This document shows, piece by piece, positions 43,660-55,374 of a stretch of 64,000 nucleotides of DNA. The position numbers and the translations under genes were made by a program. Under the pieces are notes generated by a model that searched no databases, had not been told where the DNA came from, and saw nothing but the letters and a program-made list of their open reading frames with translations. The first letter of the stretch is position 1. Every line of letters starts with the position of its first letter. Origin of the DNA: Monoplex corrugatus (Eukaryota; Mollusca; Gastropoda; Littorinimorpha; Ranellidae); contig JAPXFY010000023.1 of assembly GCA_030674185.1 (NCBI GenBank), positions 9,573,912 through 9,637,911 of the forward strand, written 5' to 3'.

Positions 43660-43815
43660 ATTATTAATAATATAATGATAATAATAACATTGATGATGAT
43701 GGTGATGATGATAATGATAAGAATGATGATGATAGTGATAGTGATAATAATGATATTGATAATTCCATTTATATTGTGCAAAGATACATGTCTTGCTCAG
43801 TGCACTTTACAAAGA
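43660..43815 (-). mobile_element. LINE tail fragment with (ATC)n/(ATT)n
   Basis: A GATAAT/GATGAT-rich stretch followed by AATTCCATTTATATTGTGCA and CTCAGTGCACTTTACAAAG. Read on the - strand this looks like the terminal AGTGCACT...GCACAATATAAATGG segment plus trinucleotide tail of an L2-type LINE. No coding part is left. Confidence 0.5.
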
Positions 43816-44528
43816 GTATAAATATTGCGATGTTAATATAGTAATGTGATACAAAATAGGATACATACACTAATAGTTGATATAGTCATGTGACACAACA
43901 GTAGGATAGACACACTAGTACACAAATGCAGCATAAATGTTTTATTGCCAATACATTATAATGCAGTACAAACATATGGGATGCATGTACACACCCATAA
44001 ATTAATGCAACATAAACATAGTTCATCAGAAATAACAACAAATATGTTTTTCAGTTTATCAGAGACAATAGCACACACGAAAATACATATGCACATGAGC
44101 GTGCATGCATATATAATCCATACACACACACTCCCTATGCATACACACATACACACACAGATACACACATGCATGCACACACACACATGCCCTGGATGAA
44201 TTGCAGTAACATTGGATTTAGAAAAGTCACTAGCATTAATTTATAATTTTTGGAAATACTTCTGAAAGAAATGTGTCTTTAGGTGCTTTTTGATAGTAAG
44301 CAGACAACTGCTTTGTTCTAAAGGTAGTATATGCTGAATATTAGTACAATATCATCGAGAAAACTGAACAAGATTTATATACAGTGGATTTGTTTTGTTG
44401 TTTTATTTGTTGGGGGGTCTGAAAAAGTGTATAAGTGCAGGCACAAGTGTGTCCCAGGAATGTTATTCAAACAAGACAGTTTTTTCATTCATTTGTCTCA
44501 CACCTGTGTTTGTTGTTTTTGCCCCCAG
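43816..44528. other. Intron 10 sequence with small CA-rich stretch
   Basis: AT-rich intron with CA/TACA repeats at 44095-44190. Apart from the acceptor of exon 11 (TTTTTGCCCCCAG) I recognise nothing in it. Confidence 0.5.
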
Positions 44529-46083
44529 ACTGCTGAGTGGTCATCCCCAGATGAAACCGCAAATGCAGATGCCCAGCCCTCCCAGTCCACAGACTCCCAG
44601 ACGTCGCAGCCTTTATGGGGACTCCCCTACCTGTTCTCCTCCCAAGACTGTGTACCGCCAGCCCCGCAGCCTCCAAGCCCCTCCTCTTTGTTATCGTCGT
44701 CATGGTGCGAACCTGCAGACATCGTCACAACGAAAAAATCGTCGCAGTGGACATTGCCTCTCTCCCTCGATCTCTCCCTTCTCTCGCAGCAGGTGCTGAA
44801 AACTCTGCAGGCCAAGGGAGACTACCGTGCTGTGTGGTTCCGCCGCACACGCACGCTGTTTGTCTGGGCGCTTCGAGAGGTGTTCCTGTTTGCCGTGAAA
44901 ACAGACAAAGAGGGGAGTGAGGTGGTAGAGCAGGACCTGGACAAAGAGGAAGAGGAGTCACAGGAAGACTTGGAGCAGATGTGCGTGGAAGACGCCGGGG
45001 GTGGTGGGGGTGGTGAGAACAGTCCCAGACAGTGTAAGAATTCCAAAAGTGAAGATCTTTGTGCCATTCACCACAGTGTTGAAGACGATAGTGCGAGCCT
45101 TCCAAACACTGATGACACAGCTCATTCCAAACCTTCAGCAGCAGCTCAAGAAGTCGTGATGAGCGATGGCTCACCGGCCGTAGGTGCACCGTTGAGCACA
45201 GACACCAGCCCCAGCGGTGCTAGGAGAGTATCAGAAGGGGAGGGGTCGGGGTTCTCTTCCGCAACGTGCGCTGGTTCGGCTGGGGAAGATGGTGTGATGC
45301 AGTCTCCCCGATCAGAACATTCCAGTTCTATGCACTCACCCAGCGAAGCCTCACCCATGGCCGTCTTCGGGGCGGAACCGAGCTTTCAAGGCACCGCAGA
45401 GTGTTGTGACGTTGAGATGACTGTGGATTGCGTGGCTGCCCACCCTGCTCTTAGTGAAGTGGACTCATCCACAGCTCCTGGTGATACGAAGGATCTATCA
45501 TGTGTGTGTTCTGTAGAGGAGGCAGCTTCAGGATCAGGAACATCAGTACTGCCTTTGAGGGTGGAAATCAACCCTGTAGGGGATGGGAAAGTGTACGTCA
45601 GTGCCAAAGATGATCTCAGTTCGTGTTCTTCTTCGGAAGCTGCCGCTCAAGACTCAGGTTTGTTGAACGCTGAGGGGGCTCAGTGCAAACACCTTCAGAC
45701 AAACAATCCACAGATGCCTGCGTTCACAGCCAAAAACCAAGAAGTGCAAAGCTCTCCGTATCTACTGTGAGGGAAAGTACAAAGCATGGTACGGCAGAAA
45801 GGCCACACGCACAAACTTACTAGCTGAAGGTCACACAGACAGCCTTGAACTAGAAAAACTGATCTCAAAGAAGATTGCAGAACGGGATGCTGATAGCACA
45901 ATGCCTCCTCTCAAATTTTATTGCACGCTTTCTCCCGTTGCCAAGGGAGACCGACCAGAGGCTGAGGTCATCTTCGAACCTGCCGAGTCCTTGCCCAAAG
46001 AGTTTTCTGTCTTCAACACATTTTTCAAGTCCTATTTCACCAAACTGATCTCCAAAAATCTCCTAGAATCTCCTACTGTGTGA
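44529..46083 (+). CDS. TUT1: TUT1-like terminal uridylyltransferase, coding exon 11 (KA-1-like domain with acidic insertion, stop)
   Basis: Starts phase 0 as TAEWSSPDETANADAQ with a Ser/Pro-rich linker. It then reads LLSQQVLKTLQAKGDYRAVW and TRTLFVWALREVFLFAVK, aligning with the first half of the C-terminal KA-1-like domain. About 300 acidic and Ser-rich residues follow (EEEESQEDLEQ, Gly run, many SS/SE). The second half of the domain, KALRIYCEGKYKAWYGRKAT to SKNLLESPTV, lies in another frame after a one-base shift somewhere in about 45660-45755. Without it a TGA at 45768-45770 ends the protein early. In human TUT1 this domain binds U6 snRNA and is also split by an unstructured insertion. Confidence 0.9.
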
Positions 46084-46271
46084 TTGCAAAAGGAAAAAAG
46101 CAAAAAAACAAGAAACAAAAAACTGATAACCTTGATGACTAAGAGCTTTCTGGTCACTCAATTGTTGAAGTTTTTTCAGTTAAAGAAGTTTGAGGAAGGT
46201 ATTGCATGAAAATTTAATGAATAGAAAAAAAGTAGAAGTAAAGAAAACAGAAAGCTTGTAGTCTGTCTGAA

Positions 46272-46277
46272 AATAAA
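46272..46277 (+). promoter_or_regulatory. Candidate polyadenylation signal AATAAA for the TUT1-like gene
   Basis: First AATAAA after the stop codon, 189 bases downstream, in A-rich sequence. Further AATAAA hexamers occur at about 47464, 47611 and 47683, so the 3' end used cannot be decided from sequence. Confidence 0.4.
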
Positions 46278-46283
46278 ACAAGG

Positions 46284-46700
46284 CAAAAATCTTGAAATAG
46301 AGACTGTTCATCCGTACATACACATTTATAAGTACTTTTTATAGAATTCAATGAGTCTGTTTGTTTACAATCACTCTGACACTTTGGCAGCCATAGTTTA
46401 TCTTGAGAAGATATTGCCTAACGTTGTATTCAGAATATGATAGATACAGCTCCTATTTAGGTAGCAGCAGCGAAAATTTGCATTGCACATGTGATATTTT
46501 GAGTTTTTCAAATAGAGAATTTAATATAAAAGCAAACAAAAACAGAATTACTATTCTGTCTTTCATAGTTCTAGAGATATTTCATTTTAAATTCATGTGT
46601 CGCAAGAATTTTCTGAACTATGAGAAATGGTGGCATTGAAAAGTAGGCTACCAGCTGTAAAAGCAAACAAGACAGACAATATTTGGTACTTAGAAAGCAG
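46284..46700. other. 3' flank of the TUT1-like gene, nothing recognised
   Basis: AT-rich sequence, possibly extended 3' UTR. No coding or mobile element signal. Confidence 0.45.
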
Positions 46701-46987
46701 GGCTTAAAACGTTCCGCATGTGGGCGGGATTCCGCGATTTCGGTTTGTCCACAAAAAAAACCAACAAAAACCAAACCCTTCTCCCCTTTTCCCAAATATA
46801 TCTTCCTGTAATAATTATGATTGTGTTTACAGCAATTTTTATGCACTAAATATCTTTTGAAATTATGTCCAGAAAGCGCGAAATGGCATAGATTTACACT
46901 TGGATTTTAAAACATTTTCCCGGGGGAGCATGCCCCTGGATCCCCCTAGTGTCAGTGTTTTTTCCCTCCTCCTGTTTTAAGCCCTGA
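46701..46987. mobile_element. hAT-like MITE with CAGGGCTTAAAAC ends
   Basis: Left end CAGGGCTTAAAAC and right end GTTTTAAGCCCTG are perfect 13-base inverted repeats. AGAAAG flanks both sides as a likely target duplication. The interior shares GGGGAGCATGCCCCTGGATC then CCCCTAGTG with the MITE at 16218-16662, although the ends differ. Confidence 0.85.
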
Positions 46988-48274
46988 GAAAGCTCACAGC
47001 AGATACTTTGAGCAGACTAAGTTATAGAACTGTGCAGGAAATATTCTTTATTCTGTAGCAAGTTAAAACTGACAATTTTTGCAGTATAGAGTAGGATATG
47101 CCATGTTTGAAAACCAATATACGTAACAAGACTGAAAACATTACAGCTGTCTTTACAGTTTTCTAAACAGTCATTCATATAGTCTTGGTGAAGTGTTTCT
47201 TTTACACCAGGTTGATATTCGACTTTAATTCTGTTAAGGGACAATTTTGCTAAAACATCCAAAATTGTCTCTCAGAAATCAGTCCTGTATTTGGTATTAG
47301 GGATAAAATTCCCATGTCTTGTGAACAAACAGAACGATTCATCGAAAACCAGTGTAAAGTGAGATGAGACTGCTATATTTTGCATTATTAATAAGATGAT
47401 TTGTTATGATGGATTTGTAGTTTATATTTCAAAATGGCCACCAAATGACTTTGAATCAGTGAGAATAAACTGAAAAATGCAATAAGTTTCGAATTGATGG
47501 AGTGTCCTTTTTCCAATTTTTCTTCTGTTATTCAAAACGGTATTTTCTGTTATTTAAATTTTATAGTTACTGTTCCAGTCATCCACATTTATTGCAGACA
47601 AACAGTGACAAATAAATCGAAGATGGAGTTTGTTCACATTCCCCTGCCTTGGAAACTATAAACAATATGCTGGAAGTTGGAATAAATGGGTTGAAATTCA
47701 TGAGTGTGAAATATCAATTTTTGTCTCATTACATGTAACCCAGTGGCATGTGTCTATTATGCAAATATAGATAATAATAGATAGATAGATAGATAAATAT
47801 AGAGTTTTCCAAACAGAAATTTTTTGAAAGTTTCAAACAGAATCAGAAATTTCTTGAAAACCTTGTATCAGCCAGACAAATTTTCTGATTTGTTCATAAC
47901 AAATGATGGACCAGAGGATAAAAATGAGGCAAGTTGGAGGTTGAAAGCAGACACAACTGTAGAGATATATATATGGCAGCTATCTCACTGATGTGATCAG
48001 CAGTCGACACATTTCCTACTGACACAGCTACCTCCCATTAGCATCAACAGTATTCTCACACAGTGCTAAAATCCTAAAGAAAAAAAAGCTGCATGAGTGA
48101 TACCAGTTTTCTGAGAAGGGAGGAATAATGACTACGTCAGTATGAATGTCTTTCTGTTTTACTCAGAAAAGTGTGACTTCTACTGTGAATGTATGTATTT
48201 CAGCAGAGCAGCATCTGTTAAAATGAAGTTTTCATCAGTTTGAACAGTTTCTGCATTAGGGTTTTAATGATAAT
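46988..48274. other. Intergenic sequence, nothing recognised
   Basis: AT-rich stretch with a short GATA run near 47770-47795. Short frames only, no motif. Confidence 0.5.
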
Positions 48275-48871
48275 TGATATTAATCAAAGAACATAACTCT
48301 TGAGAGTCACGTAGGAATTATCTCCCATATTGCAGAACTTCTCAGATCCAACACAGTTTGCGCTACCCATTCAGCTAGCATAGAAGCAGATACAAGCACA
48401 AAAACCGTAAGCTCAGAACACTCCTCAAAAAAGGAGCGCCCAAGCTTACCTTTATACTCTGCAACTACCCTACACACAACTATGAGAGAAGAGAGAAATA
48501 CATACAATATATTGGTCTTATGTTCAAGATTGACATAGTCTTTTATTCTTGAACTGGTCACGTAGGAATTATCTCCCATATTGCAGAACTTCTCAAATCC
48601 AACACAGTTTGCGCACCCATTCAGCTAGCATAGAAGCAGATACAAAGCACAAAAACCGTAAGCTCAGAACACTCCTCAAAAAAGGAGCGCCCAAACTTAC
48701 CTTTATACTCTGCAACTACCCTAGGCACAACTATGAGAGAGGAGAGAAATACATACAATATATTGGTCTTATGTTCAAGATTGTCACGTAGGAATTATCT
48801 CCCATATTTGCAGAACTTCTCAAATCCAACACAGTTGACTCTTCAAGAGTTATGTTCTTTGATTAATATCA
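48275..48871. mobile_element. TIR element with internal 250-base direct duplications
   Basis: Left end TGATATTAATCAAAGAACAT + AACTCTTGA and right end TCAAGAGTTATG + TTCTTTGATTAATATCA form a perfect 29-base inverted repeat. The interior has two full direct copies (48307-48535 and 48557-48783) of a block starting GTCACGTAGGAATTATCTCC, and the start of a third (48784-48836). The duplicated block includes GAGCGCCCAA and TTATACTCTGCAACTACCCT. An 80-codon frame spans copy two but has no recognisable domain. Confidence 0.85.
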
Positions 48872-49074
48872 TCAACAGTTCTCCCTGCTTCCCTCTTATT
48901 TCTTAGGGTTTTAATGTATTTTTCATTCCTCTTAAAGAAAATCCACCTGATTGCATAAAGGGCTATAAGATGATCTCATCCAGTATGAAGACGGTTTGAA
49001 TCCGCAGTAGTCATCTTCTAAAAACGAAGATACTGACATTTACTTCCCCTATCAATTTGATTTTGCATATGTGA

Positions 49075-49755
49075 GTGCGCACAGGTGCAAGCGAGCGCAC
49101 TCACTCACACGCTCAACACACACCCGCGCCACACACTCACACCACGCACACACACACCACACACACACACACTATGACCATGTCCCACATGCATGAAGAT
49201 ACATTACTAGTGTATATTATGTATGAATATGTGTGTACAATTAAATTTATGTGCACACACAGTAGACAAATACAAACATCAAAACACACACACACACACA
49301 CACACCACGCATGCACGCACGCACCGCAGCACGCACACACAAAAATGACAGATACTGACATTACCTTCCCCTTATGTCATTTGATTTTGCATATGTATGT
49401 ACTGAAGGTAAGGAGTGCAATTAACATTATTCACACAAGTACATACAACATCAACACACACACACACACCACACACACACACACACACACACTATACATG
49501 TACAGTGGTATTTTGTGTTTTTATGTTAATAGGATACAACTTATTTATATCACACACAGTAGACAAATCAAACATCAAACACACACACACACACACACAC
49601 ACAACACACCACACACACACACACTCAAACACACACACACATACCACAGCACACCACAACACACACTACGCACCTCACACACACACTACATACACACTAC
49701 ACTACATAACACAACACACAACATATCAACTACACACACAACACAACAACAACAC

Positions 49756-49791
<36 letters not shown>

Positions 49792-49890
49792 ACACACACA
49801 CACTACACACACAACACACTCAACACACACACACAACACAACACACAACACCACACACACACACTCAACCACACACACACACACCAAACA

Positions 49891-49921
<31 letters not shown>

Positions 49922-49959
49922 CACAACACAACACACACACACACACACACACCACAACA

Positions 49960-50002
<43 letters not shown>

Positions 50003-50030
50003 ACACACACACCAACACACAACAAACACA

Positions 50031-50062
<32 letters not shown>

Positions 50063-50150
50063 CACACACACACACAACACACCAACACACCACACACTCA
50101 CTCAAACACCACACACACACACCGCATCACTTCACACCAACACGACACAA
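49075..50150 (+). repeat. CA-rich compound low-complexity region
   Basis: About 1.1 kb of CA, CACAA and CACAC-C units with two short unique islands. The islands (49180-49290 and 49340-49590) are partial duplicates of each other, sharing TTTGATTTTGCATATG, CACAGTAGACAAAT and AACATCAAAACACA-like sequence. Long Thr-His frames on + and Cys-Val frames on - are not genes. Confidence 0.92.
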
Positions 50151-50179
50151 ACATTGACATAACTACAACATCTCATAAC

Positions 50180-50974
50180 ACACGACGTAAATCTACAAAC
50201 AACACACAAAAACCACTCTCTCCATCTGGGTCTTTCTTTAAACAGTACCAAGATATTGAATAATCTGAGATTGCTATGAACTGATGTATTTAAAGCGAAC
50301 AAATTGTTGCTTTTCTGTTAAAGTACTAGGATGTGTGTGTGTGGTGTGTTGTGTTTGGTGTGTGTGTGTGTGCTGCATGTGTGCGTGTGTGTGTGTGAGG
50401 GAGATATGTTGTATTTCCAGATTACTACAATCTACTCCTAGAATCCACCTCTACTACCACTGCTACTAATATTTTTACTAAACAAGGATGGTTTTGGTTT
50501 GAGTGCTGTCAAACACTCGTTGAAGCAAGTCTTAAGCTTTATTTTTTTTGTCTTCCAATCGAACAAATTTTAAATTACTGGAATTATGCTACATGGATCT
50601 CTTTTTGGTCCATATTGATGGTGTTTCTTTACACTTTTGTAAATATATCATGTACGACTGATAATCTTAGTTAAATAAAAGAACCTGAATGAAATAAACG
50701 TGTTACCTGTACACTGATCCATTTACGATAACCTTTCCTATCTGAAAGGGTGTATTTATCGATCGATCACACCAGTGAAGGCAATGTCACGTGTGACCTT
50801 TTCTTTACACAAGTGGATAGAAGTCAGCAGCTTGTCGACGATAATTTTCGAAAGACCTTTAAAATCTAATCTTTTGAAATAGGGACATAACATGAACAGG
50901 ATGTCATTAATTGGTAAATTAGTGAAGAAATGTGTGTACTTAACAATCGGTCGGCGATTAGAGTCAAAGTTCTT
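50180..50974. other. Intergenic sequence with short GT tract
   Basis: AT-rich sequence with a GT-rich patch at 50333-50400. Nothing else recognised. Confidence 0.5.
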
Positions 50975-51070
50975 GTCACCAACTGCAGGAAGCTGGTGGA
51001 TAGGGTGAGGGAGTCAGAGGGTTAAAGTTTTGCTTATGGTGGGATAGGGTGCAGGGGCAAAGAGTTAAAA
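50975..51070. mobile_element. TTAA-type foldback MITE, right half
   Basis: Contains CTGCAGGAAGCTGGTGGATA, GGGTGAGGGAGTCAGAGGGTTAA and the second-arm start TTTTGCTTA...GGATAGGGTGCAGGGGCAAAG. The left half is missing. Confidence 0.75.
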
Positions 51071-51074
51071 CAGA

Positions 51075-51845
51075 TTCTGTACTATGGGTTCTATGATAAG
51101 CTGACTGAAAAGGTTCAGGAAGGTCATTGGCTTCTAATTGACTCGTCAGCTGGGAGAAAGCAGTTCACTCAAGGACTTTAGACAAAAATAGAAGACTGGA
51201 AACAGGCCAATGATTTTTTTTCTTTAATTATCAGGATCTAGATTGGACTTTTTGAGTATGGGGTTGGCCAGAATATATTTGAAGCTCTGTGGCATAACAC
51301 CTGAATTCAAAGAAATGTTCATAGTTTTTTTTTGGGGGGGGGTTTGTTGTTGTTGGTTTTGTTTTGGTTTTTTTTGGGGGGGGGGATGTTTTAAGCTCTG
51401 TTGCATAATATCTATGTCCCAAGAAATATTCATAATTTCAGTTACAGTTTGAGAAATTTCTAAAATATAGTCACAGCAAAGAGATACAGGGATGGGGTCA
51501 AGACTGCAGGTGTTGTTTTTTTTTTTTGGGGGGGGGAGGGGGGCACTAGAAGGACAGCTTGATTAACTGGTTAAAATGATGAGACACTGGTGAAAGGGAC
51601 AGACACTGAAGGATCAGAGTAGAGCTGAATTTCTTATTTGTTCTGTTTTCTCTTTGAAAAAATGATTGAATTTCTCAGATAGGCATTTGGGTAAAATACT
51701 GTTTGGAAAGATAATCTGGCTCGTTGGACCCATCATGTTGAAAGAGTTAGTGATTTCGTCGACTGTATATTGCTTTTTGGCTGTAGAAATGATTCTACCA
51801 TGTTTCTGTGTTGACATATGTGGGTCATGGGTTCGGCCCTATGGT
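51075..51845 (-). mobile_element. L2-type LINE, N-terminal RT region fragment
   Basis: Read on the - strand in shifting frames: LPKCLSEKFNHFFKEKTEQI, LDPIPVSLCCDYILEIS, MPQSFKYILANPILKKSNLD and EANDLPEPFQSAYHRTHSTE. These match the finger region of L2/CR1 reverse transcriptases (the segments around TPLLKKPNLD, NYRPIS and FQSAY..HSTET). Two G-rich insertions (51330-51390 and 51515-51545) and many frameshifts mark an old copy. It belongs to the upstream part of the protein, not covered by the other LINE fragments. Confidence 0.8.
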
Positions 51846-51867
51846 GGGCCACAGGATTTTTTTGTTT

Positions 51868-52400
51868 CAGGTTCGTGGGGATGCTGGAGGCTCTTTCAGT
51901 ATAAATAGTACCCCCACCCCAACTTCTGGAAATTCTGTGCTAGGAATTTCCTCTTTCTGTCACTCTCTTTGTTTCTGCCTTGTTCTTTTGCTTTCTGTCA
52001 TTTCTAACTATCACTTTCTGCCTTAATGGTCTGTTTATCTGTATGTGTTCGATAAGGGCTTACGTACTTTTTCTTAGGATTGATAATTGGGTGCATGTAT
52101 TAAGTGCATTTTTGGCTCTAGGGAGGTGCGGAAGCAATTTTAGGTAATCTATGCCTGTTTTTATGTTTTGGTGTCCTTGGACATGCTTTTATTTGTATTC
52201 AGGTGTTTTTTAAATCCCCTGTGAGATGAAATGGACAGAGTGGTCAATGCCAGGGGTATGTCCTTAGATTATGTGCACGAATGCATTGATATGTGTTACT
52301 TAATTTCTTTTTTTTTCCTGTTGAAGTTTTGTATGTTTTGAAGCGGTTATAGCCCTGATATGGCTCTACGCAGTCGGCTGGGCTTTAGACAACAATAACA
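51868..52400 (+). mobile_element. Dispersed repeat family A, near-complete copy
   Basis: GATGCTGGAGGCTCTTTCAG through CCAACTTCTGGAAATTCTGT and the T/C-rich middle to GGCTGGGCTTTAGACAACAA with an AACAATGACAA tail. Confidence 0.8.
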
Positions 52401-52431
52401 ATGACAAGGACTTTGTCGGTACATTGCAGAG

Positions 52432-52683
52432 CTGCCAGCCCTCCCGGATTTCCCAGGAATTTCCCGGATTTGGAAAATGATCCCGGAATCCCGAATCTGT
52501 CAAAAAAATCCTGGATTTTGAAAGTCTAGTGGAAAAACCTTTTTCGTGCTTAAATATGCCAGGAGAGGCCATTTTTGTACTTTGAATTGGTGAAAAATCA
52601 ATAGCTCTGCCCCTCAAGCGGCCCCCCTGGACCCCCCGGCTGATGATTCCTGTTTTGTGAACTTCAAAGGTTGGCAGCTATGA
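52432..52683. mobile_element. Dispersed repeat family B (MITE), second copy
   Basis: Begins GCTGCCAGCCCTCCCGG and ends GGTTGGCAGCTATG. The interior matches 38753-38977 with small indels. It inserted immediately behind the family A copy. Confidence 0.75.
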
Positions 52684-53197
52684 CATTGGATATTTGTGTA
52701 TGATCGAGGAGTTAGCCAGATAATTGTTGGCCGTACAGGGAATTGTCCAAGCACAAGAAGCTGATGGATAGGGTGATGGTGTGAAGAGTTCAGATAAAAG
52801 TTGTGAATAGTGTGCAGTAGGTTTCAGTTTGGTGCTCCGCCTTCAAGTTAAGGTCAGCGCAGGGCTTTCCAAAGCGCAAGAGACCGGTGCATGTAATTAT
52901 GTTCGTTTACTCAATCACTGTTCTGTTTTAGCTTGACTTGCCCATCTTCAGTCTTGTTTTATTGGATTCATTGGACACCGTCTCTCAAGACTTGTTCAGT
53001 GTATAAGGTTTTTATGTCTCTCTTTAACCACAATATGTATGTCCAGTCCGTATGTTCTGTTAGTCGGTAGAATTTCAAAGTCTTACCAGTGTGTAAAGTG
53101 TACAGTTTTGTTGGAAATTAATCTTATAAAGTGCTTAGTTTGCACATATGTTTTATCATTATTTGAGGTCTGGTTAAGGTAGAGTTATAGCCCTCTC
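52684..53197. other. Intergenic sequence, nothing firm
   Basis: Contains one possible shard of the TTAA foldback MITE (52756-52795, AGAAGCTGATGGATAGGGTG) and otherwise unrecognised sequence. Confidence 0.4.
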
Positions 53198-53368
53198 TTA
53201 ACCCTTTGACTCCCACACCCTGTGAACCAGCAGTTTACATTGTCAACCATGTTAGCTGAGCAAAAACTTAACTCTTTGATTCCTTCACCTTATCCACCAG
53301 TTTCCTGCAGGAAGCTGATGGATAGAGTGAGGCAGTTGGTAGATAGGGTGCGGGAGTCAAAGGGTTAA
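53198..53368. mobile_element. TTAA-type foldback MITE
   Basis: TTAACCCTTTGACTCCC at the left and GGGAGTCAAAGGGTTAA at the right, with the palindromic centre TTTCCTGCAGGAAG. The right arm is shortened by an internal deletion. Confidence 0.88.
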
Positions 53369-53532
53369 ATACAGGTTGAGCTTAAGAAAATTTTGTGCAT
53401 GTGGCTTCCATTCCACCCAGTTGTGAATGGATAATTGAAGTATGTAGGATTTGAAAAGTGAAGCGGCAAAGGAGAGGAAAAGGGCACTATCTTCATAATA
53501 CTGGCTCCGACAATCATTGAGATCTGTAGTGT

Positions 53533-53592
53533 TTGGTCCCCTTATGACCACAGGCTAATAAATATGCATCCTATGGTGAAGGGGACCAGACT
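53533..53592. repeat. Short hairpin-forming inverted repeat
   Basis: TGGTCCCCTTATGACCACAGG and, about 20 bases later, CCTATGGTGAAGGGGACCA are imperfect inverted copies around an AT-rich loop. No function is evident. Confidence 0.6.
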
Positions 53593-53875
53593 GCCAGATA
53601 CATACTGCAGCAGTGTTGCCTCTATCAAGTGAAAGCTTTGTGCATTGACTGGAGTGGGGGGGGGGGGGGGGCTTTCTGTGATGTGAGACGAGTTTATACA
53701 GAATAGCTAATTCTGTTGTGATTCAGACCTTTAATTTTTCGTTTACTTATAATGTTTGTTTGTTTTTTCAAGATAAGATACACATGTCATTTACATGTAA
53801 CCAAGATTATTCCAGTGATATGCTGATACAGTACCAGTATGAAATATAGACTAGGTAAAACATAGGCTAGGTATG

Positions 53876-54028
53876 ACCTCAGGACCTTCCAGGTCATGGG
53901 TTTATGTGCAGGCTTAAGGCTGTGTGCCATGATCACCATACGCATGGCACCTGTGACATTGGTGCATATGGAATTCATTCTGAGCGCGGAGACATCGTCT
54001 TGAGAAACTGAAACTGAAACTCAAATGA
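53876..54028 (+). repeat. Short dispersed repeat family C, best copy
   Basis: CCTTCCAGGTCATGGGTTTA, GCCATGATCACCATACGCAT, GTGCATATGGAATTC, GAGCGCGGAGACATCGTC and a tail of GAAACTGAAACTGAAACTC. Related copies lie at 8.5 (-), 16.0 and 63.6 kb. Confidence 0.65.
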
Positions 54029-54478
54029 AGAGGCAGGAAGTATGGCTGACTAAACTCTCTGACCACCAAGCTTCACAGCAACTGGCAAGAAGTGGATAAA
54101 ATGGCCACGTTCGTCGCAAGACATATCTTGATTTTGTAGATGGCGAACAAAAACAAACAAACAAACAAAAAGATAAATAAATAAATGAAAAATAAGAAGA
54201 TGGCTAAAGTATGTCACAAGTCTTTACCCCTTTTTTTTTTGTATTATAGGGATGATAACTAAAAGTATAAGACAATCTTTACCCCTTTCTTTTAATCATA
54301 GTTGTTATTAGTATTACTGATATCTCTAACTGTCATTAATTGTGTTCATGGAAAGAAATCTTTATGAATTATCTTGTGGTTAAAATGTGAAAATGTGTTT
54401 CTGCTTAAAAATACTTTTGTCTGTGCTTGTTAAACAGTGCAGTGACATTTGAGGTACCGTTACATCTGAGAGAGAGAG

Positions 54479-54555
<77 letters not shown>

Positions 54556-55040
54556 GCAGATGTATTGTGCATCTCTCTCATGCTGAGCTACTTAGTAATG
54601 AGATCACGACCATTCAGTATTGAATTTCAGAATTATTTGGAGCAGGTTATTTCTTTTACATTATATCAAATTAAACACTGTAAAAAGAAATCATAACATT
54701 GTAAATAGTTGGTGCATGTTCTGTAAAAGAAATAACAAAAACAATTGAATCTGCAAAATACATCAGATTTTCAAGAAGAATTATAAACAGAAATTGCAAG
54801 TCAAAATGATAACAAAAAGAAAGCATGGCCATAGTATTTTATAGTTAAGTGTTATGTATTCTTTTCCAGAGATATTTGAGAAGATGGACTTCATGCACTG
54901 AGATTATGAAATAACATATCTGAAAACCTTTACCCTGTCCATGCATGTAGTAATTTATTTGTAGATGTCAGGAAAGCTTTTGTCTGTACAAAACAGAAAA
55001 TTGCCATCTCTTTCTGACAATAAAGAATTGATTGGATTGC
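54029..55040. other. Intergenic sequence with (GT)n
   Basis: AT-rich sequence with GT tract 54481-54552 preceded by GAGAGAGAG. The remainder is unrecognised. Confidence 0.5.
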
Positions 55041-55042
55041 AC

Positions 55043-55255
55043 AGGTGTGTGTGTGTGTGTGTGTGTGTGAGTGTGTGTGTGTGTGTGTGTATGTGTGTGT
55101 GTATGAATGAGTGTGTGTATATGTGTGTGTGTGTGCATGTGTGAGTGTGTGTGTGTGATGATGTGTGTTTGTTGTGTGTATATGTATGTGTGTGTGTGTG
55201 TGTGTGTTGTGTGTGAGTGTGTGTGTCTGTGTGTGTGTGTGTGCGTGTGCGTGAA
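55043..55255 (+). repeat. (GT)n compound microsatellite
   Basis: About 210 bases of imperfect GT with TATG, GAGTG and TGATGATG interruptions. Confidence 0.93.
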
Positions 55256-55374
55256 GATGTTGAGAAAAGAACCGGAGAAAATCCATTACTCCTTTTTTTT
55301 CTGTGAAATTTCTGCACCATTCCATTGATCACAAGGATGCGTGATAATATTTCATAATGGTTAATGCTGTGATG

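Noticed and set aside
44395..44799. Alternative frame in the first part of exon 11 (Pro/Arg-rich, 134 codons)
   Set aside because: The phase from exon 10 and the continuation into the conserved LLSQQVLKTLQ segment favour the other frame.
45658..45730. A short intron inside exon 11 to explain the frame change
   Set aside because: The donor-like CTCAG/GTTTGT and the nearby acceptors at 45711 and 45729 return to the original frame, not to the frame of the conserved C-terminus.
49075..50157. 360-codon Thr-His-rich frame
   Set aside because: CA-repeat translation.
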